Shown here: positions 51,477 to 62,272 of the stretch, piece after piece
How the letters are laid out: every line of letters starts with the position of its first letter
Numbering within the stretch: the stretch's first letter is position 1
NCBI RefSeq assembly: GCF_001306455.1
Contig: NZ_LGTQ01000006.1
Span: forward strand, 124,001-188,000
DNA: 64,000 nucleotides
Origin: Jiulongibacter sediminis
Lineage (GTDB): Bacteria > Bacteroidota > Bacteroidia > Cytophagales > Spirosomataceae
Direction: 5' to 3'
The notes under the pieces: model-generated
Told to the model about the DNA's origin: nothing
The model's input: only the letters and a program-made list of their open reading frames with translations
Databases searched by the model: none
Made by a program: the position numbers and the translations under genes

Positions 51477-52581
51477 GAGTTTGGTTTTGAGTTAAAAAAG
51501 TGGATAGCCGCAAAGCTACATTTTCTCGGATATTCATCCAATATAAATTGATGTCTGCCCTGTGCCAGATCTTGGTTTTGATAAACATACGGCCTACAAT
51601 GTGCGGTTTGCTGATCCAGAGCATCCCGTCATGTACCTGAGCATCTACAGGGTTTTTGACAAACTTAAATTTCAGGCCTACTCCCCCGCTGTTTTCAAAA
51701 CGATCAGCATACGTGTCATCTGTCCGCCAGGTTAGCGGGTTGGTACATACAGCTTCATCAAGGCCATTTTCGTAATATGGTGGATAAAAGTCTTTGGCAA
51801 ACGTATTCCAGGTTACAAAGCCTCCCACATCCGACGGGGAGTTGCTAGGTTTAATGGTTTCAAAATAATCAGGAGGTGTGGCAATACCGATCAGGTAAGC
51901 CTCTACCAACTGCTTTTGCAAAGATTTACCATCAAAAAACTCTCTCAAAAGACGGCCGGCATGCACAGTCCCTTGAGAATGACCTGCTATGACAATTGGC
52001 CTGCCCTCATTAAAATTTTCGAGGTAATACTCAAAGGCAGATTTTACGTCTGCATAGGCCAGGTCAAGGGAGGCATCTGCACTCATTTTATCTTTGGTCG
52101 TAAAGGCCGAATAGTGAGCCTGCCGGTACCTCGGGGCATAAACTTTACATGAGCCATTGAAAGCCGTGGCCTGATTTAAGATCGTTGATTGATCAATCTT
52201 CAGATTGAGTTCGGCATCATTAACATCAGCATTCCAGCGATACTCGTTTTGAGGTTCAAAAGTGTAAATCGTTGGGTAGATAAAAAAAACATCCGCCTTT
52301 GCAATAGATTGCAAATCCTGAAGACCGGATTTTCCTGGAACCGAATCAGCCATGTCTTTCATCTGAGGTAAAGCAGCCCAATAAAGCTGATCAGAATAAT
52401 CAGGTTTTGGAGGCTCTAAGGCCTCTTTATAATCCACTTTTACACTAAAAACACCTTGTGACTTGACGGAAAATGAAAGAAGTGCCGTCATAAAAAAAAC
52501 AGAAATAAAAACTTTCTTCAACTTTAGAATTATTTTCTGTTTGAATTGTATAATATAAATATTTCTTTTGCTTTTAATCAT
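51466..52581 (-). CDS. DUF3089 alpha/beta-hydrolase-like exported protein
   Basis: A 371-residue protein. A hydrophobic segment at about residues 23-40 ('KVFISVFFMTALLSFSV') serves as signal, preceded by a basic 22-residue stretch; the start is therefore a little uncertain. The core shows 'ADVFFIYPTIYTFE', 'YAPRYRQAHYSAF', the nucleophile elbow 'IVIAGHSQGTVHAGRLLREF' and a later Asp/His region 'DAQVHDGMLW'. This matches DUF3089, an alpha/beta hydrolase family of unknown substrate. It precedes manC in the same orientation with an 11-base overlap. Confidence 0.83.
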   Translation of the reverse strand: MIKSKRNIYIIQFKQKIILKLKKVFISVFFMTALLSFSVKSQGVFSVKVDYKEALEPPKPDYSDQLYWAALPQMKDMADSVPGKSGLQDLQSIAKADVFFIYPTIYTFEPQNEYRWNADVNDAELNLKIDQSTILNQATAFNGSCKVYAPRYRQAHYSAFTTKDKMSADASLDLAYADVKSAFEYYLENFNEGRPIVIAGHSQGTVHAGRLLREFFDGKSLQKQLVEAYLIGIATPPDYFETIKPSNSPSDVGGFVTWNTFAKDFYPPYYENGLDEAVCTNPLTWRTDDTYADRFENSGGVGLKFKFVKNPVDAQVHDGMLWISKPHIVGRMFIKTKIWHRADINLYWMNIRENVALRLSTFLTQNQTHEE

Positions 52582-52627
52582 ATAGCCTAACCTATAAAGT
52601 CACTAACGTAAGTAATCAAACTTCTAT

Positions 52628-55600
52628 ATGAACAAACCTAAACTAAAAAAGTTGATACCCTTAATAATCTTATTATTAGGCGTATCATCGTTGAGCTATG
52701 CTCAAACCCGAATTTCCGGAACTATCAGTGATGCCGGAACAAAAGAACCGCTCATTGGTGTGAGTGTTCAGGTCAAAAACAAAATCATCGGAACCATCAC
52801 GGATATCAAGGGGCAGTTTGAGCTCAATACCTCCACGCCGCTTCCGTTTGAGCTCGTGATTTCCTCCATAGGATACCAGACACAGGAAGTTCAGATCACC
52901 TCTGACAATTCAGACATCACCATTTCACTGGAAGAGCAGGCCATTCAGGGCCAGGAAGTGGTAGTGGCGGCTTCCAGAGTGGAAGAAAGTGTCATGAAAT
53001 CACCTGTGGCGGTTGAGAAAATGGATTTACGCCAGATTCAGCAAAACCCTACCTCGTCTTTCTATGATGGCCTTGCCAACTTAAAAGGGGTGGGCATGAC
53101 TACTCAGGGTTTGCTCTTTAAATCTGTCAATATGAGGGGTTTCAGCGGAACCGGTAACCCACGTACAGTACAGATGATTGATGGAATGGACAACTCCGCT
53201 CCCGGCCTGAACTTCCCGATTGATAATATCGTGGGTATGCCTGAGTTGGATGTAGAAAGTGTTGAAGTGGTACCTGGTGCAGCTTCCGCTCTTTACGGAC
53301 CAAACGCCCTGAACGGCCTTATTTTGATGAACTCAAAAAGTCCGTTTTTGTATCAGGGCCTAAGTGCCAATGTTAAATCAGGAGTGATGTCTGCCAGCAA
53401 CAGAGATGTTACTACCACTCCTTTCTATGATTTATCAATGCGATATGCCAAAGCATTCAATGATAAGTTTGCATTCAAAATCAACCTTGCTTACATCGCC
53501 GCTGACGACTGGCAAGCCACTGATTATACCAACCTGAACGTAGGTGGAACCCAAAACGGAACTCGCGGAGCGGGAGTAAATCACGACTACGACGGAATGA
53601 ACATCTACGGCGATGAAGTACAGACTAATATGACTGGTGTTGCTGATGCTCTCATTTCTGCCGGTTTGATGGCCCCGGAAGCAAAAGCTTTGATCCCGGA
53701 TCAGGTAGTGAGCAGAACAGGTTATCTGGAAAGAGATTTAGTTGACTACAATACCAAGAGTTTTAAAACCAATATTGCTCTTCATTACAGAATCAATGAA
53801 AGTATTGAGGCCGTTGGTCAGTTTAATTATGGTTACGGTACTACAGTTTACACAGGTACAGGTAGATATTCATTAAGAAATTTCAACCTTTCTCAAACCA
53901 AACTGGAACTCCGCGGGGATAATTTCACCGTCAGAGGTTATACTACTCAGGAAAATTCAGGGCAGTCTTACCTAGCTGGCTTAGCTGCCGTTTCAATGCT
54001 AAATGATTACAAACCACATACGAGCTGGTTTGGCCAATATGTAGGAGCCTTCGCACAAGCTAGAGCCGGAGGCCTTGGTGAGGCTGAAGCTCATCTCGCA
54101 GCCCGTGGTTTCGCTGATCAGGGTATGCCGCAGCCGGGTACTACTGAGTTCCAATCTTTGCTTGATAAATACAGAGACCTTGGCATTGCCGATGGTGGTG
54201 GACGTTTCCTTGATAAAACAGACATGTACCATGCTGAAGGTTTCTATAATTTCAAAAATGAAATCAAGTTTATCGATCTTTTGGCCGGTGCTAACTTCAG
54301 ACATTATAGACTACAATCTGAAGGAACGCTTTTCGCTGATACTAAAGACGGCAGAAACGGAGTGATTCCTATCAACGAATACGGTGCTTTTCTTCAGGCC
54401 GGTAAAAGCCTTTTTGAGGACCACCTGAAACTTACAGGATCAGTACGTTATGATAAAAACCAAAACTTTGATGGTCAAGTCACCCCTCGTATCTCAGCAG
54501 TTGGGTCATTTGGAGATCAAAACGTGAGAGTTTCTTACCAGACAGGTTTTAGAATTCCGACGACTCAGAACCAGTACATTGACCTGACAACGCCAAATGG
54601 TACTTTGATTGGTGGTTTGCCTGAGTTTGATGATCGCTATAACCTGGGAAGTGGAATTTTGAGACAAAACCTTTCTACCGCAAACATTGCGGCTACTATC
54701 GCTGCAAACCCTTCAATTGTTCAGAACGCCCAGGCATACGCCACTCAAGCTGTAACCGCTGCCTTGCCACAAATTACAGAGGCTGTAACTCAGGCTGTAG
54801 TTTCTCAAACTGCTGCTATCACGGCAGGAGTAACTCAGGCCGTAACTGCAACGATTACCGAGCAAGTTACTGCACAAGTAAATGCTGCAGTGGCCGCTGG
54901 TCAAATTCCGGCAGATCAAGCCCCGGCTCAGATTCAGGCCGGTGTAGCTCAAGCTCTTTCATTGCCTTCTACTCAGCAGTTGATCGCCACAAATGTGGAG
55001 AGTACAATTACCTCTATGATTGAGCAGAACGTGCAAAGTACCGTGGTTTCTCAAATTACTGCAACTACCCAGCAGGTAGTTCCGGCCTTTGCTTTGGCCG
55101 CACTTTCAAAGTACCAATACCCAGGTCTTTCTCCTGAAAGAATCAAATCCTGGGAAATTGGATACAAAGGGCTAATCGCCAGAAAATTGTTTATTGATGC
55201 TTACTACTATCAGAGTATCTATACCAATTTTATGGGAGGTACGGTAATCGTGGTACCTACTTCTCCTGCGGCTCCTGGTCTTCCAATTGAGTCCGGAATC
55301 GGTGTCGGTAATTTCAACGGTTATTCAAGAGTAGCCAATACAACTGAAGAAATCAAAGTGAAAGGTTGGGCTCTGGGTGCCAATTACAGCATTAAAAATG
55401 GCTATAATGTCGGTTTTAATGTTTCAAATAACGAGCTGGTTAACTTTACGCCTACTCCTGAGCAGCAATACGCCGGCTTTAATACACCGACATATCGCTA
55501 TAATGTGAGTTTTGGTAAACGCATTGGTAGTGGAGATCGTTTTGGCTTTAATATTAATTACCGTTATGCTGATGAATATCTGTGGCAATCCAGCTTTGTG

Positions 55601-55822
55601 ATTCCTACCACCACTACGGCACCATTATTCTCAAATACAACAGTACCGGCCATCAAAAACCTAGACGCTCAGGTGAGCTTTAAGCTGCCTGCTATCAAGT
55701 CAATTTTGAAAATTGGTGGTACTAACATTGGTGGCAAGCCTTATATTCAGGCATTTGGCAGTGCGTCTATTGGTTCAATGTATTATGCATCAATCACATT
55801 TGACGAATTATTAAATAAATAA
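52628..55822 (+). CDS. TonB-dependent receptor with carboxypeptidase-like N-terminal domain
   Basis: A 1064-residue outer membrane receptor. A signal peptide ends 'SLSYAQTR'; residues 28-105 form the carboxypeptidase-regulatory-like domain ('ISGTISDAGTKEPLIGVSVQ'). The plug begins near 'QGQEVVVAASRVEESVM' and includes 'NMRGFSGTGNPRTVQMIDGM' and 'VEVVPGAASALYGPNALNG'. The barrel follows. An unusual Ala/Thr/Gln/Val-rich segment of about 135 residues (roughly 688-825) interrupts it just before 'LSPERIKSWEIGYKG'. The barrel ends 'MYYASITFDELLNK'. The substrate is unknown; no SusD partner follows, so it is not a SusCD system. A strong terminator follows. Confidence 0.9.
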   Translation: MNKPKLKKLIPLIILLLGVSSLSYAQTRISGTISDAGTKEPLIGVSVQVKNKIIGTITDIKGQFELNTSTPLPFELVISSIGYQTQEVQITSDNSDITISLEEQAIQGQEVVVAASRVEESVMKSPVAVEKMDLRQIQQNPTSSFYDGLANLKGVGMTTQGLLFKSVNMRGFSGTGNPRTVQMIDGMDNSAPGLNFPIDNIVGMPELDVESVEVVPGAASALYGPNALNGLILMNSKSPFLYQGLSANVKSGVMSASNRDVTTTPFYDLSMRYAKAFNDKFAFKINLAYIAADDWQATDYTNLNVGGTQNGTRGAGVNHDYDGMNIYGDEVQTNMTGVADALISAGLMAPEAKALIPDQVVSRTGYLERDLVDYNTKSFKTNIALHYRINESIEAVGQFNYGYGTTVYTGTGRYSLRNFNLSQTKLELRGDNFTVRGYTTQENSGQSYLAGLAAVSMLNDYKPHTSWFGQYVGAFAQARAGGLGEAEAHLAARGFADQGMPQPGTTEFQSLLDKYRDLGIADGGGRFLDKTDMYHAEGFYNFKNEIKFIDLLAGANFRHYRLQSEGTLFADTKDGRNGVIPINEYGAFLQAGKSLFEDHLKLTGSVRYDKNQNFDGQVTPRISAVGSFGDQNVRVSYQTGFRIPTTQNQYIDLTTPNGTLIGGLPEFDDRYNLGSGILRQNLSTANIAATIAANPSIVQNAQAYATQAVTAALPQITEAVTQAVVSQTAAITAGVTQAVTATITEQVTAQVNAAVAAGQIPADQAPAQIQAGVAQALSLPSTQQLIATNVESTITSMIEQNVQSTVVSQITATTQQVVPAFALAALSKYQYPGLSPERIKSWEIGYKGLIARKLFIDAYYYQSIYTNFMGGTVIVVPTSPAAPGLPIESGIGVGNFNGYSRVANTTEEIKVKGWALGANYSIKNGYNVGFNVSNNELVNFTPTPEQQYAGFNTPTYRYNVSFGKRIGSGDRFGFNINYRYADEYLWQSSFVIPTTTTAPLFSNTTVPAIKNLDAQVSFKLPAIKSILKIGGTNIGGKPYIQAFGSASIGSMYYASITFDELLNK

Positions 55823-55858
55823 GACTTCACTTTTGTGAAACAATATTTTGATAACCTG

Positions 55859-55889
55859 AAAAAGAGCCTTATTCCTAAGGCTCTTTTTT
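55859..55889 (+). terminator. Terminator after the large TonB receptor gene
   Basis: AAAAAGAGCCTTA (55859-55871) pairs with TAAGGCTCTTTTT (55876-55888) around a TTCC loop, followed by further T residues. Confidence 0.92.
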
Positions 55890-55919
55890 ATTGCCCTGCA
55901 TTCATGATCCATTTTTTTG

Positions 55920-58214
<2,295 letters not shown>

Positions 58215-58237
58215 GACAAGTCGATTTTAAAACCTTC

Positions 58238-58278
58238 AGCAGCCTTTCTGATTCACTCGGAAAGGCTGCTTTTGTTTT
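58238..58278 (+). terminator. Terminator after icd
   Basis: AGCAGCCTTTC (58238-58248) pairs with GAAAGGCTGCT (58260-58270) around an 11-base loop and is followed by TTTGTTTT. Confidence 0.88.
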
Positions 58279-58329
58279 AGGCATGATGTTTGAACTTTTG
58301 AATTAGCACCCAAAAGATTTTGTCAAGAA

Positions 58330-60216
58330 TTGAAGGCTTTCAGATTAATACCACTACTCTTTCTTACTATTAATGTTGCGGCACAGACCGTTTATCACGT
58401 AGGCTCCCAGTTTTCATTTGGAGGCTCAGAAAATGATAATGCCTATGCCATAGCCCAAACGGCTGACGGAGGCTTTATTCTCGCCGGCTCCACAAACTCA
58501 AACGATAGTGAAGATGTGCCTCTTTCTCTGGCTCACCGTGGAAATGGCGGAACAGACTTTCTTGTTTTGAAAATCAATTTTCAGGGTACTATTCAATGGA
58601 TCAAAACTTTTGGTGGCACCAATGACGACGTTGCCACTGACATCGCCCGCACGAGTAATGGTGAGTACGTTATTGTAGGAAGCTCCCGCTCAACAGATGG
58701 AGACGCTAATTTCAACGGGCCAAACGGCGGGATCCTCATTATCAGACTGAAAGAAGACGGCAGTTTAGTTTCAAAAAGAATATTACCGGGCGGACGAAGA
58801 TTTACGGAAGCTACCTACCACTTTGCGAGCGAGTTTTCGCAACCTTCGGTGAAAGTTGACGGCTCAGGTAACATTTTTATTGGTGGTACATACGAGATTG
58901 GGTCAAACCCCTATCTGGCCAAGCAGTTTTACTTAACCAAGCTTACACCTACAGGTGACACCCTCTGGGAACGCTATTTCGGTAGCCCGCTGGATGATCA
59001 GATGGAAGACTTCATCATTACCGGATCGGGTGAAATCGTCATGGTCGGCAGCACAACGGCCCTGGCAAACCAAGTTTCAGGAGCTGGAAATGGCAATCTG
59101 GACTATCTGGTGATCAAGGCTAACTCCAATGGTCAGCTTCTATGGCAAAAGGGATATGGAGGCAGCAACATTGATGCTTTACATGGTATTACAGAAAATC
59201 CTAATGGAAGCGGCTATATCCTTGTCGGCGAATCTACCTCAACAAACGGCATAGTGACAGAGAGCTTCGGCCAGAAAGATGGACATATCATCGGAATTAA
59301 CTCTTCCGGGGATTTGCGATGGCAAACTAAAGTAGGTGGCGATGGCAACGATAACCTTTTCAATATTATCAAGGAGTCAAACAGCAGTTTGCTGGCATTT
59401 GGTACCAGTGATTCCAGAATCCGAGGCGTTCAGAATAAAGGCTCACTTACAGATGTTTTTACGGTTAAAATTACCCCATCGGGTGTTATTGAGGACTTAG
59501 GAATGTTTGGTGGTGAAGACATTGATGTGGCACGTGCAGGTATATTAATGACTGACGGAACCATTGCTCTTGCCTGTATCAGCCGATCTGAAGCTGAGGA
59601 TCTTTCTCACAATAATGGTGAAAACGACTTCTGGTTTTTAAACCTCACTCCTCCTGATCCTATCGAATTTGAATATTTCAGAGGTGAACTGGTTGATAAA
59701 TCACAGGTTAACCTTAACTGGAAAACCATCTATCAGGATGGAGCTGATGTTATTCGTCTTGAAAAAAGCATGGACAATAAGAATTTCGCCCGCCTTCAGG
59801 ATTTCAATGCATCGACAAATACCACGAGCGGAGCTAATTATAGCTACATCGATAATAATATCGGATACGGCACCTTCTATTACCGCCTTAAGTTTTTCAG
59901 CAAGCAAGGCAAAGAGTTTAAGGGACCTACCGTAAGCATCAATAACGCCCCACTATCGATTTCTCCTCAGGTTTCAGGTACAGAAGATTGGGTTTTCTAC
60001 CCAAACCCGGCCAAAGAGAAAATAATTGTGCCTGTAAAAGACCCTTATGCCCGTTTTGATATGTATGATGCGGCAGGCAATAGAAAGTCTTTTTATGCTC
60101 AATATGCCCCATATACCGGCTGGACTTTCGACCTGCGGGAAATGAGAGGAGGTACGTATTTACTCAAAGTTCAATCTGGTGAACTCTCGGCTACCAAACG
60201 CTTTGTGATACGTTAA
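58330..60216 (+). CDS. T9SS type A sorting domain protein with beta-propeller-like repeats
   Basis: A 628-residue secreted protein. The start is a TTG at 58330: the frame upstream has a stop at 58291 and no ATG before the signal peptide (ending 'LTINVAAQT'). Residues 20-440 are repeats of about 60 residues with patterns like 'TADGGFILAGSTNS', 'GTIQWIKTFGGTNDDVATD' and 'LWERYFGSPLDDQMEDF', forming a propeller. A fibronectin-like domain follows (about 450-535). The last 80 residues are a type IX secretion C-terminal domain ('WVFYPNPAKEKIIVPV', 'LREMRGGTYLLKVQSGEL'). It should be secreted across the outer membrane and attached to the cell surface. Confidence 0.85.
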   Translation: MKAFRLIPLLFLTINVAAQTVYHVGSQFSFGGSENDNAYAIAQTADGGFILAGSTNSNDSEDVPLSLAHRGNGGTDFLVLKINFQGTIQWIKTFGGTNDDVATDIARTSNGEYVIVGSSRSTDGDANFNGPNGGILIIRLKEDGSLVSKRILPGGRRFTEATYHFASEFSQPSVKVDGSGNIFIGGTYEIGSNPYLAKQFYLTKLTPTGDTLWERYFGSPLDDQMEDFIITGSGEIVMVGSTTALANQVSGAGNGNLDYLVIKANSNGQLLWQKGYGGSNIDALHGITENPNGSGYILVGESTSTNGIVTESFGQKDGHIIGINSSGDLRWQTKVGGDGNDNLFNIIKESNSSLLAFGTSDSRIRGVQNKGSLTDVFTVKITPSGVIEDLGMFGGEDIDVARAGILMTDGTIALACISRSEAEDLSHNNGENDFWFLNLTPPDPIEFEYFRGELVDKSQVNLNWKTIYQDGADVIRLEKSMDNKNFARLQDFNASTNTTSGANYSYIDNNIGYGTFYYRLKFFSKQGKEFKGPTVSINNAPLSISPQVSGTEDWVFYPNPAKEKIIVPVKDPYARFDMYDAAGNRKSFYAQYAPYTGWTFDLREMRGGTYLLKVQSGELSATKRFVIR

Positions 60217-60259
60217 GCGAATCTTTTCCTAATTTCGCCCTGTAAAAACAGGGAACCCT

Positions 60260-61252
60260 ATGAACAAAACGATCAACTGGGGCATTATCGGTATTGGTAA
60301 AATTGCCGAGAAATTCGCTTCAGATCTGGCCACCATTGAAGATGCCAAATTAACCGCAGTAGCCTCGACATCAATTGACCGTGCCACAGCATTTGCACAA
60401 AAACATAATGCAGCACACGCCTATGGAAGCTACGAGCAGCTTTTTGAAGCTCCCGAGCTGGATGCCGTTTATATTGCTACGCCTCACAGTCTTCATCATG
60501 AATGCACTATGCTCTGCTTGAAAAATAAAAAAGCGGTGCTGTGCGAAAAGCCCTTTGCTATGAATGAAGCAGAAGTCAGAGAGATGATTGAAGAAGCAGA
60601 AAAACAGGACACGTTTCTAATGGAAGCCTTATGGACACGTTTTTTGCCAACAACCAAAAAAATACTGGAACTTATCAATGAAGGTGCAATTGGCGATGTC
60701 AAAACCCTACATGCCGACTTTGGGTTTATACCACCCTATCTGCCAGAACGCCGCACACTGAACCCGGCTTTTGGCGGAGGAGCATTTTTAGATATTGGAA
60801 TCTATCCGGCATTTCTTTCCCTCCTCATTTTGGGTTACCCTTCGCAGATATTGGCAGCAGCCACCTTAGGCCCCACCGGTGTTGATGAAACCACCACTTT
60901 TGTTTACAAATATGATGATCTGGCCACTGCCAGTCTGAACTGTACTTTTGGAGCAAATACGGAGACTGATGCCATTATTTATGGCTCAAAAGGCCGGATT
61001 CATATAAAAAAGAAGTTTCATGAAAGTCAGGAGATTGAGCTTATCCCCGATGAAGGCGAGCCTCAAACATTCTCTTTCCCGAGAACAACTTTTGGCTATG
61101 ATTACGAGGCCCGAGAGGTCAACGAATGCCTGAGAGCGGGTAAAAAACAAAGTGACCTTTGGAGTCTCAAAGACAGCTTACGGCTGATTCACCTGCTGGA
61201 TATGACCCGCCAGAAAGCCGGTATCTCCTATGAAACAGATCGCTCGTTTTAA
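60260..61252 (+). CDS. Gfo/Idh/MocA family oxidoreductase
   Basis: A 330-residue NAD(P)-dependent enzyme. The Rossmann motif is 'WGIIGIGKIAEKFASDLA', the nicotinamide-site motif is 'AVLCEKPFAMNEAEV' (EKP), and 'FLMEALWTRFLPTTKKI' is typical of the dihydrodiol dehydrogenase/glucose-fructose oxidoreductase-like subgroup. 'FGGGAFLDIGIYPAFLSLLI' supplies the substrate-site Asp and Tyr. The substrate is probably a sugar or inositol-like polyol, not identifiable here. No signal peptide, so cytoplasmic. Confidence 0.87.
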   Translation: MNKTINWGIIGIGKIAEKFASDLATIEDAKLTAVASTSIDRATAFAQKHNAAHAYGSYEQLFEAPELDAVYIATPHSLHHECTMLCLKNKKAVLCEKPFAMNEAEVREMIEEAEKQDTFLMEALWTRFLPTTKKILELINEGAIGDVKTLHADFGFIPPYLPERRTLNPAFGGGAFLDIGIYPAFLSLLILGYPSQILAAATLGPTGVDETTTFVYKYDDLATASLNCTFGANTETDAIIYGSKGRIHIKKKFHESQEIELIPDEGEPQTFSFPRTTFGYDYEAREVNECLRAGKKQSDLWSLKDSLRLIHLLDMTRQKAGISYETDRSF

Positions 61253-61285
61253 TCGTTAAACAGTAGCAAGAAAAATACAATACGA

Positions 61286-62272
61286 ATGAGATTTACCATT
61301 TATGCTCTCCTTTTTGCCTTTTCATCGGTGGCTTTATTTTCCTGTGGAGAGGACTCCGAAAAAAGCTCTGAAGCCCCGGAGGCGGAGGTTAAATTCGTCA
61401 GGTTTGACAAAGAGCTAATGAGTTTGCAAAGCAAAGAGGAGCTTCAGTCTTTTTTGGCTGAAAACCCCTGGTACTCCAAAAGCCTCTATCGTGCTTTCCC
61501 TGAAGACACGTCCTTTGTTAGTCACCTTTACGACATTATCTCGCACCCTGGTTCAAGAGCATTTTATGAAGAAGTTGACAGCACTTTTGGAGATTTGTCT
61601 GACTTGAAAGCACAGTTTGGAAAGGCTTTTGGAAACATCAAGGCTACTTATCCTGACTTTAAGGTGCCTTCGGTATATACCACTTTTACAGGGCTTGAAA
61701 ACGACCTTTTTGTTGGTGACTCCATTGTCATTATTTCGCTTGAAGCTTTCGCCGGACCTGAGGCTAGCTACAGGCCAGATCAGCCCGCTTATATTCAAAA
61801 CAGATACCAGCGGGAGTATATCGTTCCTACGGTCATCCGACTTATGGCTGGTCCATATATTGAAAGCAATGCAGGAAGCGATCTGTTGAATGACATGATT
61901 TTCTTTGGAAAGTCCTTTGAGTTTACCAAGGCCATGATGCCGGGAGTTGCCGATTCGCTGATTATTGCTCTGCCTGACAGCTCATTGCAGGGCAACTGGT
62001 ATAATCAGGATATTATCTGGGCTCACTTTATTGATAAACAACTGCTGTATGAGCAGAATCACCGAACCAAGGAAAAGTACATTGGCGAACGCCCTAATGT
62101 ACCTGAAATAGGCCCCGCCTGCCCGGGAAGAGTGGGTCAGTGGCTAGGCTGGCGAATCATTGACAAATTCAGAACTGAAAACCCGGATGTTTCGTTGCAG
62201 GAGTTACTTAAAATCAAAGACCCGCAGGAGATTCTTCGCGAATCAAAATACCGCGGGCTTGTGGAGGAATAA
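61286..62272 (+). CDS. gldB: Gliding motility lipoprotein GldB
   Basis: A 328-residue lipoprotein with lipobox 'VALFSCGED' (Cys20). The core follows GldB: 'VKFVRFDKELMSLQSKEEL', 'HPGSRAFYEEVDSTFGDL', 'NDLFVGDSIVIISLEAFAG', 'YIQNRYQREYIVPTVIRLM' and 'ACPGRVGQWLGWRIIDKF'. GldB is needed for gliding and for stability of the type IX machinery in Flavobacterium; it is also found in non-gliding members of the phylum. The stop is directly followed by the start of an ABC exporter gene. Confidence 0.88.
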   Translation: MRFTIYALLFAFSSVALFSCGEDSEKSSEAPEAEVKFVRFDKELMSLQSKEELQSFLAENPWYSKSLYRAFPEDTSFVSHLYDIISHPGSRAFYEEVDSTFGDLSDLKAQFGKAFGNIKATYPDFKVPSVYTTFTGLENDLFVGDSIVIISLEAFAGPEASYRPDQPAYIQNRYQREYIVPTVIRLMAGPYIESNAGSDLLNDMIFFGKSFEFTKAMMPGVADSLIIALPDSSLQGNWYNQDIIWAHFIDKQLLYEQNHRTKEKYIGERPNVPEIGPACPGRVGQWLGWRIIDKFRTENPDVSLQELLKIKDPQEILRESKYRGLVEE

